Source: Porticoccus sp. (GTDB taxonomy: Bacteria; Pseudomonadota; Gammaproteobacteria; Pseudomonadales; Porticoccaceae). Taken from it: DNA of 26,037 bases. The stretch lies in assembly GCA_023263825.1 (NCBI GenBank), contig JALQUJ010000056.1:1-26037 (forward strand), given 5' to 3'. The translations under genes and the position numbers were made by a program. The notes beneath the pieces were generated by a model that saw nothing but the letters and a program-made list of their open reading frames with translations, was not told where the DNA came from and made no database searches. Shown piece after piece: positions 8,918 through 17,779 of the stretch. Each line of letters begins with the position of its first letter. Positions within the stretch are counted from its first letter, which is position 1.

Positions 8918-9714
8918 TTATTATCCTTAGTGAGAGAACGTGAAGCCATAATGCCTCTCAGGATCAAACCAATCCCAAAAGCAATCATGGGTAAACATAA
9001 TGTCTGCCCTCGGGTCATCCAGGCGACGCCTTCTACTCCAATATCAGGTTCACGGAAATACTCAACAGCAAACCTAAAGCATCCATAACCCAATAAAAAC
9101 AGACCACTTATCATGCCTCTAGGGCGGGGCTTTTTGGAACATAAAATCAAAATAGCAAAGAGTACGATGCCTTCCAGTAAAAACTCGTAAAGCTGAGAGG
9201 GATGCCTGGATAGTTGTTGTGGGTCCTTGGTAAAAACCATTCCAATCCAGCTATCTGTCGGCCGCCCCCAAAGCTCCTGACCAATAAAGTTGCCCAACCT
9301 GCCTAGCCCCAAGCCAATAGGAACCATAGGTGCTACAAAGTCACCCAATGCCAGGAATGGCTGATTTATTTTTCGGCTATAAACACAAAGAGCTAGTAAC
9401 ACACCGATCAAACCGCCATGGAAAGACATGCCGCCTTCCCAGATACGGAGCAACCACAATGGATCGGAGAACCACTTTTCAAAATTATAGAAAACCACAT
9501 AACCAAAACGGCCACCTAAGATGACACCAAAGGCACTGTAAACAATCAGATCCTCAATTTGGTTTTTATGAACCGGCGACCAGGGGCGCCTGCTTCTATG
9601 AAGCGCAACGCGCCAGGCGGCAAGAAACCCCAACAGGTACATAATGCCGTACCAGTGTACTTTTAAGGAGCCTAAAGAAAAGGCTACAGGATCGATCTCA
9701 GGATAACTCAGCAT
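8914..9714 (-). CDS. lgt: Prolipoprotein diacylglyceryl transferase
   Basis: Lgt moves diacylglycerol from phosphatidylglycerol to the lipobox cysteine of prelipoproteins in the inner membrane, the first step of lipoprotein maturation. The 266-residue protein has about seven hydrophobic segments. The Lgt signature is at about 138-151 (GRLGNFIGQELWGR). The essential His is in MSFHGGLIG (H99), and an Arg lies in GGRFGY (R69). Length fits the family (about 260-290). It is the first gene of the minus-strand block. The 116 bases before it are shared with the divergent NRDE gene and must hold its promoter, but no convincing -35/-10 pair was found. Confidence 0.96.
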   Translation of the reverse strand: MLSYPEIDPVAFSLGSLKVHWYGIMYLLGFLAAWRVALHRSRRPWSPVHKNQIEDLIVYSAFGVILGGRFGYVVFYNFEKWFSDPLWLLRIWEGGMSFHGGLIGVLLALCVYSRKINQPFLALGDFVAPMVPIGLGLGRLGNFIGQELWGRPTDSWIGMVFTKDPQQLSRHPSQLYEFLLEGIVLFAILILCSKKPRPRGMISGLFLLGYGCFRFAVEYFREPDIGVEGVAWMTRGQTLCLPMIAFGIGLILRGIMASRSLTKDNK

Positions 9715-9806
9715 GGAATAATGATGGCCATATAACCTTTGAATACTGACAAGAATGCAGGGATCATACCCTTACCCCATTCTGAGGTAAAATCCAGAAT
9801 TGACTA

Positions 9807-9822
9807 ACCATTTTTTAATGGT
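9807..9822 (+). promoter_or_regulatory. Hairpin just upstream of the NRDE/TANGO2 start
   Basis: ACCATT, a TTTT loop and AATGGT form a perfect 6-bp stem eight bases before the start ATG at 9831. A TTGACT (-35 like) lies directly before it at 9800-9805, without a good -10. The hairpin could affect initiation; nothing more can be said. Confidence 0.35.
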
Positions 9823-9830
9823 CCCAAACC

Positions 9831-10613
9831 ATGTGTTTAATTCTTATTGCCTGGCAGCAACACCCAGAATACCCCCTCATCGTAGCGGCGAACCGTGATG
9901 AATATTACGACCGACCTACGGAAATTGCGCATATTTGGCAACAATCTTCTGATTCATCGGCAACAAAAATTTTAGCAGGTAGAGACCTCACTGCAGGTGG
10001 TACATGGTTAGGGGTCAATGATAAGGGCAAATTTACAGCCGTTACGAATTACCGTGAAGGCATTCCAGAAACAAAGCCGCATTCTCGGGGCCAACTCACA
10101 ACCGGCTACCTCAACAGTCCTATGAGCCCAGAACAATATGCCCAGCAATGCCTGGATACCGGCAACCAATACAATGGCTATAACTTGCTGCTTAACGAGG
10201 GAGATGAGCTGTTTTATTGTTCAAATCGATACCCCGACATTAAAAAATTATCCCCAGGAATTTATACCCTAAGCAATCATTTACTCAACAGCCCTTGGCC
10301 TAAATCCATCCATGTGAAAGATGAACTCAGTTCTTTACTGTCATCTGACCCAATCACACCAACACCTATTCATATTGATGACATCATTAGCTGTTTACAT
10401 CGGCGTGAACCCTTTACAGATGAATATTTGCCGAATACCGGTGTAGGGTTAGAAATCGAGCGAATGCTCTCTCCCCCTTTTATTCTGTCACCTGATTATG
10501 GCACCCGCAGCACAACTGTTGTGCTTAGGGATAAGGTGGGAAAAACAACCTTTGTAGAACAAAACTATGAACGCGATGGGTTATCAGGGGAGCGTAAAAA
10601 ATTTAGCCTTTAG
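9831..10613 (+). CDS. NRDE/TANGO2 family protein
   Basis: The 260-residue product begins MCLILIAW and carries the eponymous NRDE motif at residues 21-24 (VAANRDEYYDRPT), followed by LAGRDLTAGGTWLGV. The family belongs to the N-terminal-nucleophile hydrolase clan, and the invariant Cys2 would be exposed once Met is removed. Animal TANGO2 and some bacterial members have been linked to haem trafficking, but no enzymatic reaction is firmly established, so the role here is open. It is transcribed alone, divergent from lgt and convergent with ptsP. The C-terminal TRSTTVVLRD stretch is also typical of the family. Confidence 0.88.
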   Translation: MCLILIAWQQHPEYPLIVAANRDEYYDRPTEIAHIWQQSSDSSATKILAGRDLTAGGTWLGVNDKGKFTAVTNYREGIPETKPHSRGQLTTGYLNSPMSPEQYAQQCLDTGNQYNGYNLLLNEGDELFYCSNRYPDIKKLSPGIYTLSNHLLNSPWPKSIHVKDELSSLLSSDPITPTPIHIDDIISCLHRREPFTDEYLPNTGVGLEIERMLSPPFILSPDYGTRSTTVVLRDKVGKTTFVEQNYERDGLSGERKKFSL

Positions 10614-10630
10614 TGTCTTTACCTGACACT
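10612..10630. terminator. Possible bidirectional terminator hairpin between NRDE gene and ptsP
   Basis: AGTGTC (10612-10617) and GACACT (10625-10630) form a perfect 6-bp stem with a 7-base loop, directly at the stop of the NRDE gene and 10 bases from the ptsP stop. There is no long T-tract on either side, so it would be a weak terminator. Confidence 0.35.
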
Positions 10631-10640
10631 TAAGCTCAGC

Positions 10641-12920
10641 CTAATCCAACTCAGCACGCCTGAACAGCCCAGCAACTTCCGGCTTTTTCAGTGCTTTTTC
10701 CATGTGCTTCGATACTGACTGAGCATCTGGCATTACCATGACCTCTTCAAGCAACTGTTTTGCCTCAGCCAAACTTACCTGACGCAATATTGCTTTAACC
10801 TTGAGCAAGTTAGTCGCACTCATGGACAACACGTCAAAGCCCAATGCAATTAGCAATACGGCACCAATAGGGTCACCGGCCATTTCTCCACATACACTAA
10901 TGGGGGTGTTTTCTTCTTTGGCGCCCTCTGAAATCGCCCACAAAGCTCTGAGCACGCTAGGATGACAAGTATGATAAAGGCCAGCAACACGGGGGTTATT
11001 ACGATCAACGGCTAACAGGTATTGGGTCAAATCATTGGTACCAACGGAAAGAAAATCCACCCGCCTCGCAAGCTCACGAATTTGATAGACCGCAGCAGGC
11101 AACTCAATCATGGCACCCACATTAGGCATCTCTATCTGATAACCTTCTTCTTCCGTTAGCTCATCATAAACCTGATAAACTAATTCCAATGCACTTTCCA
11201 GCTCAGGCATGTTGGAAATCATTGGCAGCAAAATACTGAGGTTATTTAGTCCCTCGCTGGCTCGCATCATTGCTCGCAGCTGCACCAAAAAAATCTCAGG
11301 ATGGTCAAGACAGATACGAATTCCCCGCCAACCGAGGAATGGATTTTCTTCATCAATAGGGAAATAAGGTAAATCCTTATCACCACCAATATCCAGCGTC
11401 CGCATAGTCACTGTTCTTGGTGCAAACATTTCCAGTTGTTCACGATAGGCTTTACGTTGTTCTTCCTCGGAGGGGAAACGATCTAGCATCAAGAAGGGAA
11501 TTTCAGTCCGATAAAGTCCTACACCTTCGGCACCACGATCTAGAGACAACATGGCATCAATGCGTAACCCAGTGTTTACCCACAAAGAAATTTTGTGTTC
11601 ATCTGCCGTTATACAAGGCTCATCAGATAATTTCTCCAGATCAGCAGCTAACAGCTTTTCTTCATAAATCTGTTGGGAATAGGCTTCCCGAAGCTCATCA
11701 CTGGGACAAACAACAACTTGCCCATTATGGCCATCGACAACAACCTCTTCTCCCTCAAGTCCACCCCAGGGCAGATCAACCACCCCCATCACAGTGGGAA
11801 TACCAATGGCACGACCAAGAATCGCCATATGGGAGTTTCGCGAACCCTTAACCGAGGCTATTGCTGCAACTTTTTCCAGGGGCACATCGGCAAACGATGC
11901 CGCAGACAACTCTTCACCTACCATCACCATATTGTCAGGGAAAGAAGTACGCTTGGTTTCTGATTGCTGTAAATACGCTAATACACGGTGACCCAAATCT
12001 TCAACATCAGATGCCCTTTCTCGTAGATAAGCATCTTTCATACTCCTGAACATTCTGACGTGCTTCAATACAACCTGGGCCCAGGCACTCTGGGCCGTTA
12101 TCCCTTCGTCAATGAGGCTGACAACTTCACCACCCAGAGCATGGTCGTCCAACATACGAACATAGACATCGAACAAGGCCCGCTCTTCATCACTGAGTTT
12201 ACCAACCATGCTGTCATCTAAAGCGCGAATATCGCGCTTTGTCTGTTCCATAGCCTGTCGCAACAAACAGCGTTCAGCATCTACGTCATCTGTTTTTCTA
12301 ATAGGTACTGCTTTTAAATCAGCAGGCGGTGCGACGACAACAACAGAACCAATAGCAACCCCAGGCGCACTGGCTACACCCTCATAGATACGCTCGAAAA
12401 ACGACTCATCTTTGGGATTAATTAAACGACCCAGCTCACCTGTTGCATCCGCATGGGCAATAACCCCCGCAAGCTGTGCTGAAACCGTGACAAGAAATGA
12501 CTCTTCACTTTCATCAAAACGGCGCTGCTCTTGCTGTTGAACAACAAGCACACCTAGAACCTTTCTCTGATGAATAATGGGGGCGCCAAGAAATGAGCGA
12601 AAACGCTGTTCACCCGTTTCTGGTACAAAAGAGAAATTTGGGTGCGCTTCAGCCTCTTCCAGATTAATAGGTTCAGCTCGGGAAGCGACTAATCCGACCA
12701 AACCTTCCTTACTCGATAAAAACACTTTGCCAACAGAATCCGGATTTAAACCGTCTGTGGCCATCAGGGCATAGTTTTCATCCTTCGGGTTATACAGGTA
12801 CACCGAACACATGCCTGTATCCATGGTCTGCTTGACCAAATGAACAATTAACCTAAGGACTTCACTGAAATCCTTGGCTGCATTGACTTGCTGTACGATC
12901 GTTCGTAATGAATCCAGCAT
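10641..12920 (-). CDS. ptsP: Phosphoenolpyruvate-protein phosphotransferase PtsP (EI-Ntr)
   Basis: PtsP takes phosphate from PEP and starts the nitrogen-related PTS relay (EI-Ntr, NPr, EIIA-Ntr), which regulates rather than transports. The 759-residue protein has an N-terminal GAF sensor domain (about 18-155). The PTS enzyme I domains follow: the PEP-utiliser N-terminal part (about 185-305), the swivelling domain with active His364 in GSRNSHMAILGRAIGIPTVMG, and the PEP-binding barrel with GAEGVGLYRTEIPFL, TLDIGGDK, FLGWRGIRI, SVGTNDLTQY and SVCGEMAGDP. The full length matches the family (about 750). Its ATG follows the rppH stop with no gap, so the two are co-transcribed, a pairing widely kept in gammaproteobacteria. 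Confidence 0.97.
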   Translation of the reverse strand: MLDSLRTIVQQVNAAKDFSEVLRLIVHLVKQTMDTGMCSVYLYNPKDENYALMATDGLNPDSVGKVFLSSKEGLVGLVASRAEPINLEEAEAHPNFSFVPETGEQRFRSFLGAPIIHQRKVLGVLVVQQQEQRRFDESEESFLVTVSAQLAGVIAHADATGELGRLINPKDESFFERIYEGVASAPGVAIGSVVVVAPPADLKAVPIRKTDDVDAERCLLRQAMEQTKRDIRALDDSMVGKLSDEERALFDVYVRMLDDHALGGEVVSLIDEGITAQSAWAQVVLKHVRMFRSMKDAYLRERASDVEDLGHRVLAYLQQSETKRTSFPDNMVMVGEELSAASFADVPLEKVAAIASVKGSRNSHMAILGRAIGIPTVMGVVDLPWGGLEGEEVVVDGHNGQVVVCPSDELREAYSQQIYEEKLLAADLEKLSDEPCITADEHKISLWVNTGLRIDAMLSLDRGAEGVGLYRTEIPFLMLDRFPSEEEQRKAYREQLEMFAPRTVTMRTLDIGGDKDLPYFPIDEENPFLGWRGIRICLDHPEIFLVQLRAMMRASEGLNNLSILLPMISNMPELESALELVYQVYDELTEEEGYQIEMPNVGAMIELPAAVYQIRELARRVDFLSVGTNDLTQYLLAVDRNNPRVAGLYHTCHPSVLRALWAISEGAKEENTPISVCGEMAGDPIGAVLLIALGFDVLSMSATNLLKVKAILRQVSLAEAKQLLEEVMVMPDAQSVSKHMEKALKKPEVAGLFRRAELD

Positions 12921-13415
12921 TTAAAACCTACTCTTACGCTCCATCTCACACTGTATTGGCGATAATTCCTTTAGTGCCCTACGGTAAACACCTCTTTTAA
13001 ACTCAATCACCTTATTTACCGGGTACCAATAGTTTACCCATTTCCAACTATCAAACTCTGGCTTTGAACAACGGGTTAGGCAGACCTTGCTCTCTTCACT
13101 TAACAATTTCAGCATAAACCATTTTTGCTTCTGGCCAACACAAAGGGGCCTGGAATGCTTACGCTGCATATTTGCCGGCAGCCGATACCTTAACCAGCCG
13201 CGAGTAGACGCTATCACCTCGACATCTGAAGACTCCAGCCCAACCTCTTCGTACAGCTCTCGATAAAGCGCAGCTTCAGGCTTTTCGCCCGGATCAATAC
13301 CACCCTGCGGGAACTGCCACGCATCCTGGCCAATACGCTTAGCCCAAAACAACTTACCCAGGCCGTCAGAAATCACAATACCGACATTTGGGCGAAATCC
13401 GTCTTTATCTACCAC
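12921..13415 (-). CDS. rppH: RNA pyrophosphohydrolase RppH
   Basis: RppH removes pyrophosphate from the 5' triphosphate end of mRNAs and so opens them to RNase E decay. The 164-residue protein begins MVDKDGFRPNVGIVI, as is typical. It has a complete Nudix box at about 38-60 (GGIDPGEKPEAALYRELYEEVGL, with the metal-binding REXXEE). Downstream family segments include WLRYRLP, GQKQKWFML and FDSWKWVNYWYPV. The start is GTG, often used for this gene. It is the first gene of the rppH-ptsP unit and is divergent from the HAD gene at 13692. Confidence 0.95.
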   Translation of the reverse strand: MVDKDGFRPNVGIVISDGLGKLFWAKRIGQDAWQFPQGGIDPGEKPEAALYRELYEEVGLESSDVEVIASTRGWLRYRLPANMQRKHSRPLCVGQKQKWFMLKLLSEESKVCLTRCSKPEFDSWKWVNYWYPVNKVIEFKRGVYRRALKELSPIQCEMERKSRF

Positions 13416-13498
13416 AACTCATACTCTTTATAACTAGCAACGCCACACCGTTAAAAACCATGCCTTTAATATTTTTTATTTCTGTAGCACGTTTGTGA

Positions 13499-13626
13499 CT
13501 CTCGTTTTGCAGAACAATAGAATGTCCTATACGAGAGCACCACACTTTAATTTTAGACGGTCGCTACCGGCACGAGTACAACAACTTACATGAATTATAG
13601 AGTTGAGGACAGCCCTATCTCTCGTT
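13499..13626. repeat. Repeated CTCTCGT motifs in the rppH/HAD divergent region
   Basis: CTCTCGTT occurs at 13499-13506 and again at 13619-13626. An inverted copy, ACGAGAG, lies at 13531-13537, so the first copy and this one could form a 7-bp stem. The 276-base divergent region (13416-13691) must hold both promoters; the repeats are candidates for a regulator site or may be chance. Confidence 0.3.
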
Positions 13627-13691
13627 AAGCTATGCCGCCTTTACTGATCGACAACCTAAACACACATTGAGTCACACACCGAGAATGCCCT

Positions 13692-14348
13692 ATGCCACTA
13701 GCCCTATTTGACCTTGATAACACATTGATAGCAGGCGACAGTGATCATGGCTGGGGAGAGTTTTTAGTGGCACAAAACATTGTTGATGCCGCCTATTATC
13801 AAAAAATGAATGATCAGTTCTACCAGGACTATCAAAACGGCCAATTGGATATGTCCGCCTATCTAGCATTTTCTTTGGCACCACTTGGAACACTGAGCCA
13901 GCCCGAACTTAAGCAGCTACATAAACAGTTTATGGTGGATGTTATTGAACCGCTTTGGCTTCCCAAGGCAGAAACTCTACTGAAAGCCCATAAAAAAAAT
14001 GGTGATACGCTCATCATCATTACTTCAACTAATCGTTTTGTAGTGGAACCCATATGCAACAAACTGGGTGTCGAACACTTGATAGCTACAGAGCTTGAGC
14101 AACAAAATAATCAATTTACTGGCCGTGTTTCCAGTATCCCCAGTTTTAAAGAAGGGAAAGTCACCCGTCTTAATCAGTGGCTAGAGGAAGCCGGGCTTAA
14201 TCTTGAAGATAGCAGCTTCTATAGTGATTCAATTAACGACCTCCCACTGCTTAAAATTGTTGATCACCCTGTAGCCGTAGACCCATGTCCACAATTAAAA
14301 GAAGTTGCTCGTCAACGCAACTGGGAAATCATCAGCCTAAGGGGCTAG
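13692..14348 (+). CDS. HAD-superfamily phosphatase (SerB-like, subfamily IB)
   Basis: The 218-residue cytosolic protein belongs to the haloacid dehalogenase superfamily. Motif I is FDLDNTL, with the nucleophile D7 and acid/base D9. An alpha-helical cap follows (about 20-85). Motif II is the Thr/Ser of IIITSTN, a conserved Lys lies in FKEGKV, and motif IV is SDSINDLPLL. This is the subfamily IB pattern shared with phosphoserine phosphatase, but SerB itself has extra N-terminal domains and another sequence, so the substrate is unknown. A gene of this type sits beside rppH-ptsP in Pseudomonas as I recall. The start ATG at 13692 gives MPLALFDLDN, the usual distance to motif I. Confidence 0.87.
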   Translation: MPLALFDLDNTLIAGDSDHGWGEFLVAQNIVDAAYYQKMNDQFYQDYQNGQLDMSAYLAFSLAPLGTLSQPELKQLHKQFMVDVIEPLWLPKAETLLKAHKKNGDTLIIITSTNRFVVEPICNKLGVEHLIATELEQQNNQFTGRVSSIPSFKEGKVTRLNQWLEEAGLNLEDSSFYSDSINDLPLLKIVDHPVAVDPCPQLKEVARQRNWEIISLRG

Positions 14349-14486
14349 CCCTGGGCTAATCCGGTAAAACACCAAGCCCTGATCCTAGATTGATAACACC
14401 ATAGACATCCAGCAAACTGGGCCAAACACACTGAATCTAGCAAAATAGATCCGCAGGCAATAACAGTATTCAGGGAGCAGCTTTTT

Positions 14487-15203
14487 TTGCGATTAGATAA
14501 ATACATTAGCAATGCTTCCGACTACTCTCGCTCAGAAGTGAAAAAGCTGGTGAAACAAGCACTTGTTGAAGTAGACGGCATAGTTGCCACCAATCCTGGT
14601 GCCATCATTGCGCCAAGCGCCAAGGTTTATCTTAACGGTGATCACGTTACCATGCCTGGGCCTCGATATTTCATGTTAAACAAACCTGCGGGGGTGGTCT
14701 CTGCGACAAAAAATAGCGAACACCCCACAGCCATTGACCTCATCAACACACCACGCACTGAACTACTACAAATCGCTGGCCGCCTGGACATTGACGCCAC
14801 TGGGCTTTTACTGATCACAGATGACGGCCAATGGAATCACAGCATTACCTCACCACGAAGTGATTGCCGAAAGACCTACCAAGTAACAGTTGCTGAACCA
14901 CTTAACTCACACCTGGTAGAAAAGTTTCTCGAAGGCATATGGCTAGAAGGAGAAAAACGGCGCTGCTTACCGGCAGTTCTGGAAATAGAAGATGATCACC
15001 ATGCCCAACTCACCATCAGTGAGGGCAAGTATCATCAGGTTAAACGAATGTTTTCTGCACAGGGCAATCTTGTTACCGAATTGCATCGCATTCAAATTGG
15101 CAATATTTGTCTCGACCCAGCACTAGCTCCTGGCGATTACCGAGCATTAACACCGCTTGAAATTACACTGAATGGTGCAGGGGGAAAAGAACAAAATGCC
15201 TGA
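14487..15203 (+). CDS. rsuA: RsuA-family 16S rRNA pseudouridine synthase
   Basis: RsuA makes pseudouridine 516 in 16S rRNA. The 238 residues begin with an S4 RNA-binding domain (about 1-45: MRLDKYISNASDYSRSEVKK). The catalytic domain follows, with YFMLNKPAGVV and the active Asp in AGRLDIDATGLLL (about D101), then KTYQVTV and EGKYHQVKRMF. The more usual D-x-D-T-T-G-L reads D-I-D-A-T-G-L here, a mild change. The start is TTG, supported by AGGGAG (14472-14477) nine bases upstream and by the standard MRLDKYIS beginning. The gene overlaps the following methyltransferase gene, so both rRNA-modification enzymes are likely made together. Confidence 0.9.
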   Translation: MRLDKYISNASDYSRSEVKKLVKQALVEVDGIVATNPGAIIAPSAKVYLNGDHVTMPGPRYFMLNKPAGVVSATKNSEHPTAIDLINTPRTELLQIAGRLDIDATGLLLITDDGQWNHSITSPRSDCRKTYQVTVAEPLNSHLVEKFLEGIWLEGEKRRCLPAVLEIEDDHHAQLTISEGKYHQVKRMFSAQGNLVTELHRIQIGNICLDPALAPGDYRALTPLEITLNGAGGKEQNA

Positions 15204-16260
15204 CACCCTCCTTCAATTCTTGGCTCAACAAGCTCAGCTCGTCAGTGGACCACAGCTTATGATTGCCGACGAAAACCTGAAAGGTACTTCACTACAGGCT
15301 TTGCCAACAGACAACATAGCGCTTATAACCAATCGCTTTGACCTTAACGAACAAGCCATTTCAGCTGGCTTCAATAGCATGTTCAATGATTTTGATTTCT
15401 CAGGTTTTGCAGACAACCATTTTGAGCAAATACTCTACCGAGTTTCCAAAGAAAAGCTTGTTACTCACCACATCATCAACAACGCGAGAAGACTAATAAA
15501 GCCAGGGGGAACCCTAATATTGGTTGGGAAAAAAAATGATGGTATCAAGGCCTATACTGACAAAGCTGGCCACTACTTTGGCTGCAAGGTTAAACCCAAA
15601 AAACAAGGTTCAGCCTATATTGCAGTAATCCAAAAGCAGACCACAGAAACTCCCACCCTGAATGATGTAAACTACCCCAAACTCAGGAGCTGTTTAGAAA
15701 TCAACAATAATCACGTATTGAGTAAACCGGGATTATTTGGCTGGAATAAAATTGATCAGGGCAGCGCCTTTCTAGCTGACCACTTGCCTGACTTTTTCCA
15801 ATATTTCCAAAGTAAACCTAAATCTATACTCGATCTTGGTTGTGGTTATGGCTATCTGTCGCTGATGGCCAGCACATATATCAATGCAAAATTTATTGCG
15901 ACAGACAACAATGCAGCAGCGATTGCTGCCTGCTCAAAAAACTTTTTAGCCTTTGGTATTGATGGTGAAGTGATTGCCGGTAATTGTGCTCAAAATATCA
16001 ACCAAAGGTTCGATGCCGTTCTCTGCAACCCTCCGTTTCACTCTGGCTTTGGAACAGACAGCCAACTCACACAACAGTTTGTTACCAGCAGTTACGAGCA
16101 TTTGAATCCAGGTGGCAAAGCATTATTTGTTGCCAACCGTTTTGTGCCCATAGAAAGCTGTGCAGGAAAACACACCAAACTGGCTAACATAGAGAAAATA
16201 GCAGAGAACAAGAGTTTTAAGTTGGTACTTGTTTCTAGAGGTGAAGTTTCTAGGAGTTAA
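15196..16260 (+). CDS. RsmC/RlmG-type rRNA guanine-N2 methyltransferase
   Basis: The 354-residue protein resembles the fused, two-domain SAM-dependent enzymes that make m2G1207 in 16S rRNA (RsmC) or m2G1835 in 23S rRNA (RlmG). The N-terminal domain (about 1-165) is a degenerate methyltransferase fold. The C-terminal domain has the SAM motif ILDLGCGYGYLSLMA and the catalytic NPPFHSGF (N278-F285), and KPGLFGWNKIDQGSAFL precedes it. RsmC and RlmG cannot be separated by eye; proximity to rsuA favours a 16S role weakly. An ATG at 15172 would add eight residues. The ATG at 15196 is preferred because a G-rich ribosome binding site (GGGGGAA, about 15179-15185) precedes it. It overlaps the rsuA stop by eight bases. 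Confidence 0.85.
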   Translation: MPDTLLQFLAQQAQLVSGPQLMIADENLKGTSLQALPTDNIALITNRFDLNEQAISAGFNSMFNDFDFSGFADNHFEQILYRVSKEKLVTHHIINNARRLIKPGGTLILVGKKNDGIKAYTDKAGHYFGCKVKPKKQGSAYIAVIQKQTTETPTLNDVNYPKLRSCLEINNNHVLSKPGLFGWNKIDQGSAFLADHLPDFFQYFQSKPKSILDLGCGYGYLSLMASTYINAKFIATDNNAAAIAACSKNFLAFGIDGEVIAGNCAQNINQRFDAVLCNPPFHSGFGTDSQLTQQFVTSSYEHLNPGGKALFVANRFVPIESCAGKHTKLANIEKIAENKSFKLVLVSRGEVSRS

Positions 16261-16283
16261 GTTTCGAAAACGTAAATAAAAAA

Positions 16284-16514
16284 CTAGTCTGGATGAGGTT
16301 TACCAAATTCATTGATTAAACGTTCAATTTTAGCCAGTGCATCTTCTGAGGCATCAATAATACGGCAGCCCGCCCAGCAACTTTCACCCTGCTCCAGACT
16401 ACTCGTCCACAAACAATCAATACCTAATTCAGCGCCACCGAGAAGGGACATTTTTTTTGCTCTGCTTTTCGCTTTACCCTTTACCGATTTTTTCTTTACC
16501 GCTCTTTTAGCCAA
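16284..16514 (-). CDS. Small Lys-rich hypothetical protein
   Basis: The 76-residue product is not recognised. The first 21 residues are almost all Lys, Arg, Ala and Ser (MAKRAVKKKSVKGKAKSRAK), like nucleic-acid-binding tails. The rest is a compact neutral-acidic part with two Cys and a helical end (DALAKIERLINEFG). The only possible start at this end is TTG, because a stop lies two codons upstream. AGAG lies about nine bases before it. An ATG at 16451 would give just the second part but lacks a ribosome binding site. The gene lies alone between the convergent methyltransferase and the divergent kinase gene. Coding is likely but not certain. Confidence 0.5.
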   Translation of the reverse strand: MAKRAVKKKSVKGKAKSRAKKMSLLGGAELGIDCLWTSSLEQGESCWAGCRIIDASEDALAKIERLINEFGKPHPD

Positions 16515-16737
16515 CCTTTACCACTCTTTTTTACCACTTTTTTTGCCGCAAGGCTTCCTTTATCCCGATCATATTTTGTTAATCGAGCACCCTTTCAAGC
16601 AATAGAATGCCACCTGCCATTCCTGTCCTTTTCATTCGCAATAACGATGCGATTGACTCCTTGCAATGCAGAGGGATAATAGCCGCCACCCTCAAAACTA
16701 TAAACAGCTATCAATCCAGACAAGAACCTTATTCATT

Positions 16738-17730
16738 ATGGCCAAATATCATGTATACGGCATCGGCGCAGCGCTGGTGGATACCGAAATTGAAGTCACC
16801 GATCACGACCTGCAACAACTCCAAGTAGAAAAGGGCCTAATGACCCTGGTAGATGAAGCACGCCAAACCGAACTGATCAACCACTTACAGGACCACCTCA
16901 CTGCCTCCAAAAGAGCTAGTGGGGGTTCCGCTGCCAATACCATTATTGCCGTTAGTGCTTTTGGCGGTAATGCATTTTACTCCTGCAAGGTAGCCAATGA
17001 TGATAACGGGCAATTTTACCTGAATGACCTCACTAATGCTGGCGTTGATTACCAGCATAACGGTGAACAAGTCGAAGGGTTGACCGGCAAGTGCCTGGTG
17101 CTCATCACACCAGACGCAGAACGCTCCATGAATACCTTTCTAGGCGTGAGCGAAACTGTTTCTGTCGAGAACCTGAACACCGAAGCCATCAGCCAATCTG
17201 AATACCTTTATCTCGAAGGTTACCTCGTCACGTCAGAAACTGGACGTGCAGCGGCTATTCGTGCCAGGGAAATCGCTGAGGGGCATCAAGTCAAAACTGC
17301 TCTGAGCTTGTCTGATCCCGGCATGGTCACCTTCTTTAAAGACGGCTTAAAAGAAATGCTTGGCAATAAAGTAGACTTGCTCTTTTGCAATGAAGACGAA
17401 GCATTGGGCTGGACTGATCGCAGCACATTGGAAGACGCCATTGAAGAATTAAAATATTCCGCTCACACCTTTGCCATCACCCTTGGCAGTAGGGGCGCTC
17501 TGGTATTTGATGGTCAGAGCTTACATACCATCGCAGTTCACCCCGTAACCGCCATCGACACCAATGGTGCCGGCGATATGTTTGCAGGCGCATTCTTATA
17601 TGCCATTACCCATGGCTATGATTATCAGCAAGCCGGTAATTTTGCCAGTGTGGCTGCTGCAAATGTAGTGAGCCAGTTTGGGCCGAGACTGAATGAAGAG
17701 CAGTATCCAGACATTCTGCTTTCTCTCTGA
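16738..17730 (+). CDS. PfkB-family carbohydrate/adenosine kinase
   Basis: The 330-residue protein belongs to the ribokinase/PfkB fold. N-terminal landmarks are YGIGAALVDTE and the substrate loop GGSAANTIIAVSAFGG. The C-terminal PfkB signature IDTNGAGDMFAGAFLYA includes the catalytic Asp D280 and the anion hole. Proteobacterial homologues of this exact type are usually named adenosine kinase; sugar kinases such as ribokinase are alternatives that cannot be excluded without comparison. The open frame extends 24 codons upstream to 16666, but MAKYHVYGIGAALVDTE begins at 16738 and matches the normal family start. No strong Shine-Dalgarno is seen. It is transcribed alone. Confidence 0.88.
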   Translation: MAKYHVYGIGAALVDTEIEVTDHDLQQLQVEKGLMTLVDEARQTELINHLQDHLTASKRASGGSAANTIIAVSAFGGNAFYSCKVANDDNGQFYLNDLTNAGVDYQHNGEQVEGLTGKCLVLITPDAERSMNTFLGVSETVSVENLNTEAISQSEYLYLEGYLVTSETGRAAAIRAREIAEGHQVKTALSLSDPGMVTFFKDGLKEMLGNKVDLLFCNEDEALGWTDRSTLEDAIEELKYSAHTFAITLGSRGALVFDGQSLHTIAVHPVTAIDTNGAGDMFAGAFLYAITHGYDYQQAGNFASVAAANVVSQFGPRLNEEQYPDILLSL

Positions 17731-17779
17731 CCACTATATTCATGGCCAGCCTTGTAGCTGTCCCGATATTAAATTTCAC

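Noticed and set aside
11417..12049. Plus-strand open frames opposite ptsP
   Set aside because: The ptsP reading carries full domain motifs through this stretch; the opposite-strand frames show none.
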